From Bacteroidota bacterium (GTDB lineage Bacteria > Bacteroidota > Bacteroidia > AKYH767-A > 2013-40CM-41-45), in the NCBI GenBank assembly GCA_004295015.1, contig SHNE01000049.1, positions 124,001 through 188,000 on the forward strand: DNA of 64,000 nt, written 5' to 3'. Under the pieces are notes generated by a model that had not been told where the DNA came from, made no database searches, and was given only the letters and a program-made list of their open reading frames with translations. How positions within the stretch are numbered: position 1 is the stretch's first letter; each line of letters starts with the position of its first letter. The translations under genes and the position numbers were made by a program. Of the stretch, positions 35,631-45,424 are shown one piece after another.

Positions 35631-36884
35631 TTATGAAGTTTCTCGTTCCGGATTTAGTTCTTGTGCATATATCGAACGGTATACTGACTCTGCAATAGAA
35701 TAGCTTCTGTATTTATATGCCATACTTCTGATTTTATCCTGAAGACCTTCCTTTTCTGCTGTCTGCAGAAGTTGATCAATTTTCTTACAGGCATTAAGGT
35801 AGTTTTCTGTGTCTAATTCCTGGAGAACATACCCGATTTTATTCTCGCTGATCAAATCCGAATCGTCGGAAATGTCACTGGTGATAACTACAGGCAGACC
35901 CAGAGCCCAATATTCTCCATCTTTAATTGGTGTGCAGTAACGCTTCGACGGAATCGGTTTGACAGGGGTAATCGCAAAATCACCCAGCCCCATGAATTCA
36001 GGAATTTCATCGTGAGAAACAAATCTGATTACAAGATTGGTATGATCAAAACCGGCAGCAGCAGCCCATTCATACAGTTGCTCTTTGGGATGATTTGTTA
36101 ACACCAATGCCCTGAATTTGCCCTTCCAATACTCTTGTGCTACCTTGAAGAAATCAAAAACTTCTCTGGAAAGATATATCCCTCCGAATTTTCCGGCATA
36201 CACACATGTTACCTTGTCATTTAAATTTAACTGTCTCAACAGCTCTTCATTCTTTCGTTTCTTTGGGGCAAAAAATGAATTGTCTACACAGGCAGGTTTG
36301 ACATAGAACTTTTCAATAGCATGGCCGTATCGCTCTTTTGCATATTCATACATCAATTGTGTTGCACTTATAATGATATTTGCGTGCTTAGTCAGGCGTT
36401 TTTCAAGATTGAATAGTAAATTGTATTGTCTGCTTTCTCTTTTCCAGGTGTTATTTTCCACCATTGCATCTGCATGAGGTTCGTAACTGTCAATAATGAG
36501 TTTTTTACCGGTAAACTTTGAAAGAATATAGCCGATTGATCCGGCAGGAGTACACCAGGCATGGATGTAATTTATTCTCCTAATAAATATGACTGAAATA
36601 AGATAAAGAAGATAGATTGAGCCCTTGACGAATGAAAGCAGACTGAATTTTGAATAAGTTAAGGTGATCAATTTAATTCCCTGAAGGCGTAATCGTGCCT
36701 TAACCTGCGCTTTTTCATTTGCTGATAGTTTCTGCTTTTCCTGTTCAAAAGTGACGAGATAGATTATACTTCCTGAGGGTAGTTGATTGTATATAATTCT
36801 GAGGTAAGGAAGCGTATAGGCTTGTATGAGTGCTTCCTTATAACTCCAATAAGTTATAACCAGGATATTTTTTCTCTTAGCCAC
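35631..36884 (-). CDS. Glycosyltransferase (family 4-like)
   Basis: A 417-residue GT-B protein starting at GTG 36884. It has the N-terminal ILVITYWSYKEALIQAYTLPY, IDSYEPHADAM in the acceptor half, CVYAGKFGGIYLSREVFDFF and the donor-site KRYCTPIKDGEYWALGLPVVI, which parallels the KRASSPAKQGEI of the downstream gene. It overlaps the upstream family 2 gene by 8 bases, showing a coupled operon. Confidence 0.8.
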   Translation of the reverse strand: MAKRKNILVITYWSYKEALIQAYTLPYLRIIYNQLPSGSIIYLVTFEQEKQKLSANEKAQVKARLRLQGIKLITLTYSKFSLLSFVKGSIYLLYLISVIFIRRINYIHAWCTPAGSIGYILSKFTGKKLIIDSYEPHADAMVENNTWKRESRQYNLLFNLEKRLTKHANIIISATQLMYEYAKERYGHAIEKFYVKPACVDNSFFAPKKRKNEELLRQLNLNDKVTCVYAGKFGGIYLSREVFDFFKVAQEYWKGKFRALVLTNHPKEQLYEWAAAAGFDHTNLVIRFVSHDEIPEFMGLGDFAITPVKPIPSKRYCTPIKDGEYWALGLPVVITSDISDDSDLISENKIGYVLQELDTENYLNACKKIDQLLQTAEKEGLQDKIRSMAYKYRSYSIAESVYRSIYAQELNPERETS

Positions 36885-37785
36885 GTAAAAATTCTTTAAG
36901 CTGTTTAAGAATACGGTGACCGGGAATGTTTTTCATGGATAGAAGAAGGTGTTTTTTTCGTAAGCCATGCAGACTGATAGATTTCCAAAGATATGAGAAT
37001 ACTTCAAACCGCTTTCCTTCGATATAAGAATGTACAGCTGAAAAATAATTCACATGACTATACAGTTGTTTGTCTTCAAGATGGCTTAAGTTTAGCCTTT
37101 GTTTTATCCAATCAGCCGCCAGAAAGGTTTTCTGTATAAGTTCCTGATGATTTCCGTGCATTGATCTGCCTTTGTGTTCAAGCATATGAACAGTCACCTT
37201 GTCAATCAGATATAGTTGCTGATCACTTAGGTTTTCCATAAAAAACATCCAGTCTTCTTTGATTGAATATTTACGATCTTCCTCAAAGAAACGAAGTTTC
37301 GGATTGTCTTTTTTGATGCAGACATTACAGGCAAGAGGATTGCCTTGGAGAAAAAGCCTGTATGTATAGAAGCCTTCAGGCAGGTGGCAGTTATCACTTG
37401 AAAGTAATTTATCTCCCACTATGAATTTGAATTTTGTGCTAATGAAGGATGGTTCCAGCTGAATAATGTGGCTATGTAATATTTCAAGATGCTCAGGTAA
37501 CAAACGATCGTCAGAGTCGAGAAGCTGAATGTATTTACCTCTTGCAGCTTTTATACCCGTATTTCGGGCTGCACCCCTTTCAAGATTTGGTTGATGTAGA
37601 ATTTGAATGCGCTTTTCATCCCTGTATTTTTCTTTTAAGAATTCGTAGCTGCCATCGGTACTGCCATCATCTACTACGATGATTTCAAATTGTGAAAAAC
37701 GCTGGGCTAAGACACTATCTATAGATTCCTGAACATAGAGTTTACGGTTGTAGGAAGGTATTACCACACTGAAAAATGGATGCAT
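36877..37785 (-). CDS. Glycosyltransferase family 2
   Basis: A 302-residue GT-A enzyme: FSVVIPSYNRKLYVQESIDSV, IIVVDDGSTDGSYEF, ERGAARNTGIKAARG and the metal-binding QLLDSDDRLLPEH in the expected order within the first 105 residues. First gene of the three-gene minus-strand run and divergent from the membrane protein at 37972. Confidence 0.88.
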   Translation of the reverse strand: MHPFFSVVIPSYNRKLYVQESIDSVLAQRFSQFEIIVVDDGSTDGSYEFLKEKYRDEKRIQILHQPNLERGAARNTGIKAARGKYIQLLDSDDRLLPEHLEILHSHIIQLEPSFISTKFKFIVGDKLLSSDNCHLPEGFYTYRLFLQGNPLACNVCIKKDNPKLRFFEEDRKYSIKEDWMFFMENLSDQQLYLIDKVTVHMLEHKGRSMHGNHQELIQKTFLAADWIKQRLNLSHLEDKQLYSHVNYFSAVHSYIEGKRFEVFSYLWKSISLHGLRKKHLLLSMKNIPGHRILKQLKEFLRG

Positions 37786-37945
37786 ATGCTGGTGGTGGTA
37801 TGAATTGAATATTTCCTTAGATCTTTTGGAGTCTAAAGATCGGAAATTTATTGATTCCTGTCATTGAGGCATATCTTGCTTATTCTAAGTCCGGTAATTA
37901 ATCTGCCTGTGTCTAAACCGCCTGCCTATACGTCGGAAAATCGAT

Positions 37946-37953
37946 TATATTTG
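37946..37953 (+). promoter_or_regulatory. -7 promoter element
   Basis: TATATTTG, a perfect -7 match, 18 bases before ATG 37972. It lies inside the open frame that extends upstream to a TTG at 37864, so it supports ATG 37972 as the real start. No TTTG at -33 is evident. Confidence 0.6.
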
Positions 37954-37971
37954 TGGATACTAAACAGGATT

Positions 37972-39348
37972 ATGGTTCAATTTTTCAGCATTATTGACCT
38001 TATTATTGCGCCTTTGTATTTGATAATCATTTATCTGGCGGCAAAAAGTATCCAGCAAAAAAAAATTGTAACTAACCCCAGCTACCGTTTTTTCATGAAG
38101 GGCTTAATGGTAAAGGTCTTTGGGGGGATTGCCGTATGCTTTATTTATGTCTATTATTATGGTGGGGGAGATACATTAAACTACTATAATGACTGTCATG
38201 TATTGGTTAACCTGTTTTTAAAATCACCCGTTACTGCATTTCAGTTTTTACTCGGCCCCGACACATCAATTTGGTACAGCTTCGACTCCGAAACCGGTTG
38301 GCCTATATATTTTTCTGATGTACATGCAATCATTGTTGTAAAATACACCTGGTTGCTTTGTTTGATTTCATTCAAAAGTTACCTGGGTATGACAATGCTT
38401 TTGGCCAGTATATCTTATTGGCCAATATGGCGATTATATCAAACCTTGATAAAGGAGTTTCCTAAGTTAAGTACCGAATTGGCTTACGCTTTGCTGTTTA
38501 TCCCTTCCGTGTTTTTCTGGGGCTCCGGACTTTTAAAGGATACAATCACATTTGCTTCTGTTTGCCTTTTTGCATCTTCATATAGTATTTTGCTTATTCA
38601 AAGGAAAGAGATTGCTAAGAATATTTTTTTATTGATTGTTGCCTCAATTTTACTCGTAAAAATTAAACCATACATTTTTTTCGCCTTGATACCCGGAAGT
38701 ATATTATGGTTCGGAGGCATCCAACTTTCTGCCGTAAAGAATTCTTTAGTGAAAGGCCTGTCTACTCCTTTTTTAATTCTCTTTTCATTGATATCCGGGT
38801 ATTTTATGTTGAGTCTGATGAGCGTTTTTCTTGGAGATTATACACTCGAAAATGTGTTGGATAAGGCTATTGTTACTCAGCAGGATTTGAAGAGTGAAAT
38901 TTATGGAGGTTCTTCATTCGACATAGGTGATTTTGACCCGACGGTTCAGGGAATTCTTTCCAAGCTGCCCTTAGCTATTAATGCGGCTCTCTTTAGGCCA
39001 TATCTTTGGGAAGTGAATAATCTTGCCATGTTTGTTTCCGGCCTTGAAAATTTTATACTGCTCGTTTTTTCAGTCTACCTGCTAATAAAATTGCGGGTTT
39101 ACAATTTGTTTCGCCTGATGTTCCGGCATAGAATTTTATTTTTTACTGTCTATTTCAGTATGTTCTTTGCCTTTTCTGTTGGTTTAACAACTTCTAATTT
39201 TGGAAGTTTGGTTCGATATAAAATTCCGGCAATTCCTTTTTTTGTGATAAGTCTGTTTATTATTTGGACTGCCTACAAAGATTTGAAGAAGGAGGACTCA
39301 CTTCGTACTCAAGTGGAGATAGAGAACGATGAATTGAAGGAAACGTAG
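37972..39348 (+). CDS. Polytopic membrane protein, candidate O-antigen polymerase
   Basis: A 458-residue protein (from ATG 37972) with about 10-11 predicted transmembrane helices and a basic/acidic C-terminal tail. I cannot name the family. Distinct stretches are YYYGGGDTLNYYND between early helices, FIPSVFFWGSGLLKDTITFA mid-protein and SVGLTTSNFGSLVRYKIPAIPF near the end. Such GDTxxYY and PSxxFWxSGxLK motifs occur in hypothetical membrane proteins next to Bacteroidota glycosyltransferases. A large periplasmic loop (about 290-345) and its location fit a Wzy-type polymerase, but this is inference. Confidence 0.6.
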   Translation: MVQFFSIIDLIIAPLYLIIIYLAAKSIQQKKIVTNPSYRFFMKGLMVKVFGGIAVCFIYVYYYGGGDTLNYYNDCHVLVNLFLKSPVTAFQFLLGPDTSIWYSFDSETGWPIYFSDVHAIIVVKYTWLLCLISFKSYLGMTMLLASISYWPIWRLYQTLIKEFPKLSTELAYALLFIPSVFFWGSGLLKDTITFASVCLFASSYSILLIQRKEIAKNIFLLIVASILLVKIKPYIFFALIPGSILWFGGIQLSAVKNSLVKGLSTPFLILFSLISGYFMLSLMSVFLGDYTLENVLDKAIVTQQDLKSEIYGGSSFDIGDFDPTVQGILSKLPLAINAALFRPYLWEVNNLAMFVSGLENFILLVFSVYLLIKLRVYNLFRLMFRHRILFFTVYFSMFFAFSVGLTTSNFGSLVRYKIPAIPFFVISLFIIWTAYKDLKKEDSLRTQVEIENDELKET

Positions 39349-39431
39349 GTTCTGTCTCCATGCAACTATTATTGATTAAAATTATTATTTTGCAAGGATT
39401 GGATTATTGCATCATCTACTCATAACCCTGA

Positions 39432-40445
39432 ATGCCACTAAAGATATCTGTAATAATTCCTTCGTTTAATCAGGGGAAATTCATTGAAGAGACTATCCGG
39501 TCATTACTAAATCAGAATGATCCGGCTTTAGAGATCATCATCATTGATGGAGCCGGTACAGATAATTCAGTTGAAATTATTAAGAAATATATACCCAATC
39601 TGACTTATTGGATATCTGAACCCGATTCAGGACAAAGTGATGCTATAAATAAAGGTTTTAAAGTTGCAAGTGGTGATATTATCACCTGGCTCGGTAGCGA
39701 TGATTTGTACCAACCGGGTGCTTTGAAGAAAGTGAGAGAAATTTTTGAATCAGCTGATCAGAAAACAGGAGTAATTTTCGGTTCAACAGAAATCTTCCGG
39801 GATAATGTTAAACTGCATATTGAACATGGATCAAGAATTCAGAACACAGAAAGACGACTAAGCGGAATGACATTTTCCCAGCCTTCTTCCTTCATTCGAA
39901 GACCGTATCTTGATCTGGTAGGACCCTTGAACACAGAACTCCATTATGGAATGGATTTTGATTTATTTGCTCGATTATCCCTCATCTGCGAATTCAAAAG
40001 AGTGGATTTTTGTTTTTCGAAATATAGAATTCATGATGCCAGTAAATCCGGAAGTAATTTTGATCGGTTTGGCAAAGAGTGGATGCGTGTATTTACGAGC
40101 ATAGCTAAGGGCTTGTCTGCAGAATATTCAATTAAGGAATTAACAAAACTCAACTTGATTGCTCAGCCATTACCTGCAACAGAAGAGTTTTTTGCAAGGC
40201 ATGGTTCAATTTCGAAATTGGATGAAGAGTTAATGTTGTTTTTTTTTATTTCTAATATGTTTTTTCATAGTTATCTGTCAGGCAGATTTTCACAAGCTAA
40301 AGTGTTAGCACGGTACCTAAAAGATTTTTACCCTGAGAAGTTGAAACTCCTGCCTGAAATTAATTTAATTCATAAGCGGTCACTCAAGTATTCTTCAATA
40401 ATATTAAAAGCCGCCAGAAAGCTAAAAAGTAGTTTGATACGCTGA
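39432..40445 (+). CDS. Glycosyltransferase family 2
   Basis: A 337-residue GT-A enzyme with KISVIIPSFNQGKFIEETIR, IIIDGAGTDNSVEII, EPDSGQSDAINKGF and WLGSDDLYQPGA, the pattern of WcaA-like transferases. A hydrophobic stretch near residue 270 (LFFFISNMFF) may touch the membrane. Its TGA shares a base with the next ATG. Confidence 0.88.
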   Translation: MPLKISVIIPSFNQGKFIEETIRSLLNQNDPALEIIIIDGAGTDNSVEIIKKYIPNLTYWISEPDSGQSDAINKGFKVASGDIITWLGSDDLYQPGALKKVREIFESADQKTGVIFGSTEIFRDNVKLHIEHGSRIQNTERRLSGMTFSQPSSFIRRPYLDLVGPLNTELHYGMDFDLFARLSLICEFKRVDFCFSKYRIHDASKSGSNFDRFGKEWMRVFTSIAKGLSAEYSIKELTKLNLIAQPLPATEEFFARHGSISKLDEELMLFFFISNMFFHSYLSGRFSQAKVLARYLKDFYPEKLKLLPEINLIHKRSLKYSSIILKAARKLKSSLIR

Positions 40446-41566
40446 TGAGAATTGCCTACATAACTTCCCATATCAACAGATCAAATCAATGGAATTGGTT
40501 TTCTGATATTTTGATTAGCAAGAATATTTTTCATATTCATATTATAATTAATAGCTATAAGCCTATTATGTTTTCTGATATGAAGGAGAAGGGATTGCCG
40601 GTGTATTTTCTTCAACATAAAAATATATTTTCATTTGTGATCAATTTCATTAAAGTCATACGCATTTTGAAGAATCATAATATTGATGTTGTACATACTG
40701 AATTGCCTTATGGAAACCTTATTGGTCAGTTGGCTGCTTATACATGTTCAATAAAGAAGAGGATACTTACTTGTGAAAACCTGACATGGGGCGAGGATTA
40801 TCACAACCGTAAACAAAAGCTTATCGATTGGCTTAGTTATCGAATTACCGCAAAGGTTGTAGCACTGACTGCATTGTCAAAGAATTATATAGTTGAGAAA
40901 TATTCAAAGAATGACAATGATGTGATTGTGATATATCACTCATTGAATACAAAAGATTATTTGGATATTTCAAAAGAAAGGGTAGCAGCACTCCAATCCG
41001 ATTTAGATATTCCTGCTGATAGATTTATTATAGGTATTATCTCCAGATTTGAATTTTGGAAAGGCATTGAATACGCTGTAAAGGCTATGGAGAGTGTTAT
41101 CGAAAAATACCCTGAATCACTGCTCGTAATTTTTGGTGGTGGTGAGGGGGATTCATTTGAGGATATACAGAAGCTAATCAGCAAATCCAATCTCCATAAC
41201 CATGTGAAGCATGTAGGATATGTTTCTGATAATATTGCCTTATATTCATTATTGGACCTTCATTTGCATGTACCCATCGATTCATATGTTGAAACCTTCG
41301 GCATCACTATTATAGAAGGCATGATTTCCGGTTGTCCGCAAATACTTACCTTGAGTGGTATTGCAAATGATACAGCAAAGGATGGAAAGAATTGCATTGT
41401 TGTAGACCATTGTTCAAGTATACAAATTGCGGATGCTGTAATTTATTTAAGGGAAAATACAGAGTTGAGGGAGAAAATCGCTAAACAAGCGAAATTGGAT
41501 GCAGTCAATTTGTTTAACTATTCGGATAAAGTGAATAAACATTTAAAGGTATACTCGGAGCTTTAG
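40445..41566 (+). CDS. Glycosyltransferase family 4
   Basis: A 373-residue GT-B enzyme. The donor half shows IIGIISRFEFWKGIEYAVKAM, LLVIFGGGEGDSFEDI and ETFGITIIEGMISGCPQIL. The acceptor half has VVHTELPYGNLIGQLAAY. It overlaps the upstream family 2 gene by one base (TGATG), and both follow the candidate polymerase on the plus strand. Confidence 0.87.
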   Translation: MRIAYITSHINRSNQWNWFSDILISKNIFHIHIIINSYKPIMFSDMKEKGLPVYFLQHKNIFSFVINFIKVIRILKNHNIDVVHTELPYGNLIGQLAAYTCSIKKRILTCENLTWGEDYHNRKQKLIDWLSYRITAKVVALTALSKNYIVEKYSKNDNDVIVIYHSLNTKDYLDISKERVAALQSDLDIPADRFIIGIISRFEFWKGIEYAVKAMESVIEKYPESLLVIFGGGEGDSFEDIQKLISKSNLHNHVKHVGYVSDNIALYSLLDLHLHVPIDSYVETFGITIIEGMISGCPQILTLSGIANDTAKDGKNCIVVDHCSSIQIADAVIYLRENTELREKIAKQAKLDAVNLFNYSDKVNKHLKVYSEL

Positions 41567-41651
41567 CCTGCATTGGTTTTAGTCTTATTGGCGAGGCACA
41601 GAACAAACTTGTTAAGGTATTGGAAAGATGGATTTAGCTTGTTTGATTCAA

Positions 41652-42584
41652 TTACTCTTTCGATTTAAGCACGCAAAGGATTTTAATTGTATCTCCGAGT
41701 CTTAGAGTCGAAAGTATTTTATTTGCTGTTATTTTTAACAACATTTTTAGTTTGTTCTTTTCGATGTTTTCTCTTAGTCTGTAATTTCCGGATTCAGGAT
41801 GAAGTACTGAGTTTTGTAAATCATTGCCTGATTTTTTGTGCCTGAGGAAAGCGGAGATTTCAGAAACTGATAAACCTGTAGTACTCAGAGAAGTTATTCG
41901 GAGTTTTTCATTTTTTAAAAAACCTGAAAGTGACCTTGCAGTAAAGTAGTTAAGGTGCTCCGGATAGGTTATTACCCGCCAGTTGTTTTTCATTATGTAC
42001 CTGCTTAGCGAATTGAAGTTGGGCGTAGTTATGTATAATGCCCCTTCCAATGCTAAATGTACAGCGTACTGTTTTAGATGATCCCGAATCTGATTGACAT
42101 GTTCGATGACTTCTATACTTGTAATAACATCAAAAGTAATTCCCTTAAATGTATTGTCGTTTAGTTCTCCTAATTCCATTTTGATTCCCTTCGATTCGCA
42201 TATTCTGATAGCCTTTTCGGTGAACTCAGTTCCATATACTTCCCATCCTCGTTTCTTTGCTTCTTCAAGAAAATGGCCGTGTCCGCAACCAACGTCCATC
42301 AAACGATTTGTTTTCCTGAATTTTTCAAGAGAATCCAGGATCTCATGATAACGTTTAATAGTTAAAGGGGATAATTCCGGGTAGTCAGGATATGAATTGT
42401 AAAAAGTGTTTAGTTCATTTTCGGTCGGAAAAGCAGTAGAAAATATTAATTTGCAGTGTTTGCAGTTTGTCAATATTCCGGAGTACTTACCAGGTTGAAA
42501 TGGCTTTAACTCCTTTGAAAGACAGAGTGGGCAGTGAGGATGGCTTCTATCTATCGAATGTTGATCTGGATTATTAGAATTCAT
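41652..42584 (-). CDS. SAM-dependent methyltransferase with N-terminal zinc ribbon
   Basis: A 310-residue class I methyltransferase. CPLCLSKEL ... CKHCKLIF form a zinc ribbon; the SAM site is LMDVGCGHGHFLEEAKKRGW, followed by ITSIEVIEHVNQIRDHL. It lacks the C-terminal GAGGKG domain of the two C-methyltransferases at 23440 and 27351, so O-methylation of a glycan is as likely as C-methylation. ATG 42584 is chosen over an in-frame TTG at 42599; the start overlaps the sulfotransferase end by 11 bases. Last gene of the long minus-strand operon. Confidence 0.8.
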   Translation of the reverse strand: MNSNNPDQHSIDRSHPHCPLCLSKELKPFQPGKYSGILTNCKHCKLIFSTAFPTENELNTFYNSYPDYPELSPLTIKRYHEILDSLEKFRKTNRLMDVGCGHGHFLEEAKKRGWEVYGTEFTEKAIRICESKGIKMELGELNDNTFKGITFDVITSIEVIEHVNQIRDHLKQYAVHLALEGALYITTPNFNSLSRYIMKNNWRVITYPEHLNYFTARSLSGFLKNEKLRITSLSTTGLSVSEISAFLRHKKSGNDLQNSVLHPESGNYRLRENIEKNKLKMLLKITANKILSTLRLGDTIKILCVLKSKE

Positions 42585-43206
42585 ATCCGAAAAGTTCAAT
42601 ATCTTCTTTAAATGCTTCTTCTACCCACTTTCTTGTTTTGGAAGTATAATATTCTTTGTAATGTAAATGGTTGCTGGTGTTTTTTACCGGAAGACGGAAC
42701 CTGGGTATGTAAATCCTATCGCAAATGTGATCAAAATCTGCTTGAATATTTTCAAATCTTCCTACAAAATCTACCAGGAGCTTTCCTTTAGAGTCACATA
42801 CAAAATGCTTTTGAAAGTCAAGATCTTTATTGATTCGCCAATCTAAATATTCTTCAAAGTTTTTCATTTTACTCACCAGTTTGTGCTGTCGGTGGTTTGT
42901 TGATTGCATCATGAAATAGTATAATGAAACCTGCCAGTCCCATGGATTTCTGACAAAGGAAAACTTGAAGTAATTATTGAAGTCAACTTCCTTAATCATT
43001 TTCTGAATTTCTCTGGCTTTTAGGTGAGTAAGAAAAGAAGTTTCAGTGCGGAAAAATTTCTGCTCCATCCATATCCGGCTATTGTTAAAGATAGATAGGT
43101 CACTTGAATCTCTGTCGTCATATTTACTCAAGACACTTCGAATGCTACTGCCTGCCACCTTATAAATGTGAACGAAAATAAATTTTTTCTGATGAGAAAG
43201 GATCAT
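42574..43206 (-). CDS. Sulfotransferase, family 2 (carbohydrate type)
   Basis: A 210-residue PAPS-dependent sulfotransferase. The 5'-phosphosulfate loop is FVHIYKVAGSSIRSVL near residues 11-26, and the 3'-phosphate motif is FKFSFVRNPWDWQVSLYYFM near residue 90. These are the two signature blocks of family 2 (chondroitin/HNK-1-like) enzymes. It would add sulfate to a sugar of the exported glycan. No PAPS synthesis genes are in the window. Confidence 0.83.
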   Translation of the reverse strand: MILSHQKKFIFVHIYKVAGSSIRSVLSKYDDRDSSDLSIFNNSRIWMEQKFFRTETSFLTHLKAREIQKMIKEVDFNNYFKFSFVRNPWDWQVSLYYFMMQSTNHRQHKLVSKMKNFEEYLDWRINKDLDFQKHFVCDSKGKLLVDFVGRFENIQADFDHICDRIYIPRFRLPVKNTSNHLHYKEYYTSKTRKWVEEAFKEDIELFGYEF

Positions 43207-43247
43207 TATGGATAAAGTTAAGATTTAATTTAAGAAGATCTAAAGTT

Positions 43248-44273
43248 TTAATTTGTGGTTTTTTTAGTATAAATTTTTGAATCGGATTCTGCTATTTCCC
43301 TAATACTTTGTAAAAGATATTTCCTCTTGCCCCGGATGTGTAAAGTTTCACTCAGGTATCCTATTCGGAAAATGAAATTCATTTTTGCAAGAAACCTATT
43401 GTTTTTAGAAGAGAATATACTTTTTAGGGCTAAAGCTGGAAGGTATTTAACCTGAGAAATGATTTCCGGTATCCAGGAGGAGTAAATGTTATAATCCGGA
43501 TTCAGGGTGTTTCTATATATGGCAAGAATGACTTCTGATTTACCCATACTATACATAATCTTTCTGGCATATTTTTTTGTCAAACGGAAGGCCGGTATTT
43601 CATGTTTGAGTTTGAGATCTTCCTGATACCACAATTTGTAGCCCTTTAATTTTAAATACAAACAAATTTCAGAGTCTTCGCCGGCAACAAGGTTTTTCCC
43701 GCTCCGTCCTCTTAGTTTATAGGAGAATTTACCATTGTAAAGTTCAGCACAAACATCTGTTCTGATTGATAATCCGGCTCCCCATAAGCAATGTTCTGGT
43801 CGTGTAATAAAACCGGATTTAGTCTCTTGCTTACCGACTGCGAAAACAGTTGATATTAAGTCAAACCAAAAAGGTTTTTGAGAATCGATTACTGCTTCAG
43901 TTGAACCTCCACAAGCCGAAATTTCTTTGTTGCCGGAAAATAAAGCGTCAATTTTTTCAAGCCATTTTTCTTCGACCCAATTATCGTCATCAATAAAGCT
44001 TATTATAGAGTACTGTACATTTTCAAATCCCTTTTTTCGGGCATGCATTTGGCCCGGCTTAGGTTCACTTACAATTTTTAGCTTTGTGACCGGATTTTGA
44101 TTCCAAAATTCTTCTGAAAAGGATGCTGTATTGTCGGTAGATGCGTTGTCAACTAAAATGATCTCCCAATTAATTGGTCTTGAAAAAACCTGCTTTTGCA
44201 AATGACTTAAAGTTTTTCCTAGTCTTTCAACACTGTTGAAGCAGCATATTACGATTGATATACCTTCTGTCAT
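43248..44273 (-). CDS. Glycosyltransferase family 2
   Basis: A 341-residue GT-A enzyme: GISIVICCFNSVERLGKTLSHL, IILVDNASTDNTAS, QMHARKKGFENVQYS and the metal motif SFIDDDNWVEEKWL. The later GEDSEICLYLKLKGYKLWY is the usual acceptor-side block. Its ATG overlaps the upstream gene's stop by 4 bases. Confidence 0.88.
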   Translation of the reverse strand: MTEGISIVICCFNSVERLGKTLSHLQKQVFSRPINWEIILVDNASTDNTASFSEEFWNQNPVTKLKIVSEPKPGQMHARKKGFENVQYSIISFIDDDNWVEEKWLEKIDALFSGNKEISACGGSTEAVIDSQKPFWFDLISTVFAVGKQETKSGFITRPEHCLWGAGLSIRTDVCAELYNGKFSYKLRGRSGKNLVAGEDSEICLYLKLKGYKLWYQEDLKLKHEIPAFRLTKKYARKIMYSMGKSEVILAIYRNTLNPDYNIYSSWIPEIISQVKYLPALALKSIFSSKNNRFLAKMNFIFRIGYLSETLHIRGKRKYLLQSIREIAESDSKIYTKKTTN

Positions 44274-45424
44274 ACACCAAGTTTGAATATAGAGATAAGA
44301 TCATTTTTAAATTGATCAATATTCATTGTGTAATCAATTGGTTTAATAACCGGACTTGTCTTGAGGAATCCGTCTAAATGTTTGGCAAGTGCTTCGGCTG
44401 AATAGCGATCAAAGAATATACAGTTCTCTTGAATCTGTTCGAAATTTACCGACAGGTCGCTTGCTATTACAAATTGGTTCAGGGCTTTGCAATCTTCAAT
44501 AATGGTACTCCATCCTTCAAACATTGAAGGCTGTATAACCGCCAGTGAATTTTTCATCAGAATAAGTTGTTCTTCTCTTGGGATAAATCCAATGAATTTT
44601 ACATATTCTTTTAAATTGTTCTCGTTAATGTATACTTGTAGCTTGGAAAAATATTGTTCGTCTCTGTAAGAAGATTGTTTACCTGTAAATACGATAACGA
44701 AATCATGGTGTAATTCCTTCAATAAGTTGATTGCCTGAAGTACCAATAGATGATTTTTGTGTGGCCAAAACTGATTCGACACCATAAAATATGTTTTATC
44801 GATGTCGTATTTCTTCAAAAGACTTTCTGAATCTAATGTCGACAGATCAGGAATGATTGAAACGAAACGAAGTACACTCGTTGAATTTTTGTATGGTCCA
44901 AAAAATTTTTTGTAGTCATTTAAAGAATCTTCGCTGCTGACAACCAAATTATAGCGTTCGTTCTCAGCTATTTTTTTCATGTTAGATATAACGTATTCGT
45001 ATTCGATTGTTGAAACGTATTCCGGATAGTACATTTCCTGGAAGTCGGGTTTCCAGTAGTAGCGCTCTTTTACAGAAACAGTTTCCGGACAATCAAAAAA
45101 AGGATATATAATATCAACTTTTCGTGGAAACGAATAGCGTTTCCATATTTTAGTATTTAAACAAATTTCTGAAAGTCTATTAATGACTTTACTGAAAAGT
45201 GTTTGGCGCAAAGGTTTGTACAAATAAAAGTTGATATAAGGGTACTCAATTTCTTTGATTTCCTGAATAGGTGTCCCCTTGCTGTAAATAATGGTTATCT
45301 CAGGTCTGAAAACATCATCCAGCAATTTAAATCCTTTGATCAGGTTTTGTATGTAGATGACAACACCTGCTGAGAAATCATAATTGAATCGATAAATTAG
45401 TGCTATTCGTTTTCTTTTAACCAT
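44270..45424 (-). CDS. Glycosyltransferase family 4
   Basis: A 384-residue GT-B enzyme with the N-terminal RFNYDFSAGVVIYIQNLIKGF, donor-side FMVSNQFWPHKNHLLVLQAI, VKFIGFIPREEQLILM and PSMFEGWSTIIEDCKALNQ, all standard for the family. Its start overlaps the upstream epimerase gene by about 20 bases. Confidence 0.86.
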   Translation of the reverse strand: MVKRKRIALIYRFNYDFSAGVVIYIQNLIKGFKLLDDVFRPEITIIYSKGTPIQEIKEIEYPYINFYLYKPLRQTLFSKVINRLSEICLNTKIWKRYSFPRKVDIIYPFFDCPETVSVKERYYWKPDFQEMYYPEYVSTIEYEYVISNMKKIAENERYNLVVSSEDSLNDYKKFFGPYKNSTSVLRFVSIIPDLSTLDSESLLKKYDIDKTYFMVSNQFWPHKNHLLVLQAINLLKELHHDFVIVFTGKQSSYRDEQYFSKLQVYINENNLKEYVKFIGFIPREEQLILMKNSLAVIQPSMFEGWSTIIEDCKALNQFVIASDLSVNFEQIQENCIFFDRYSAEALAKHLDGFLKTSPVIKPIDYTMNIDQFKNDLISIFKLGV

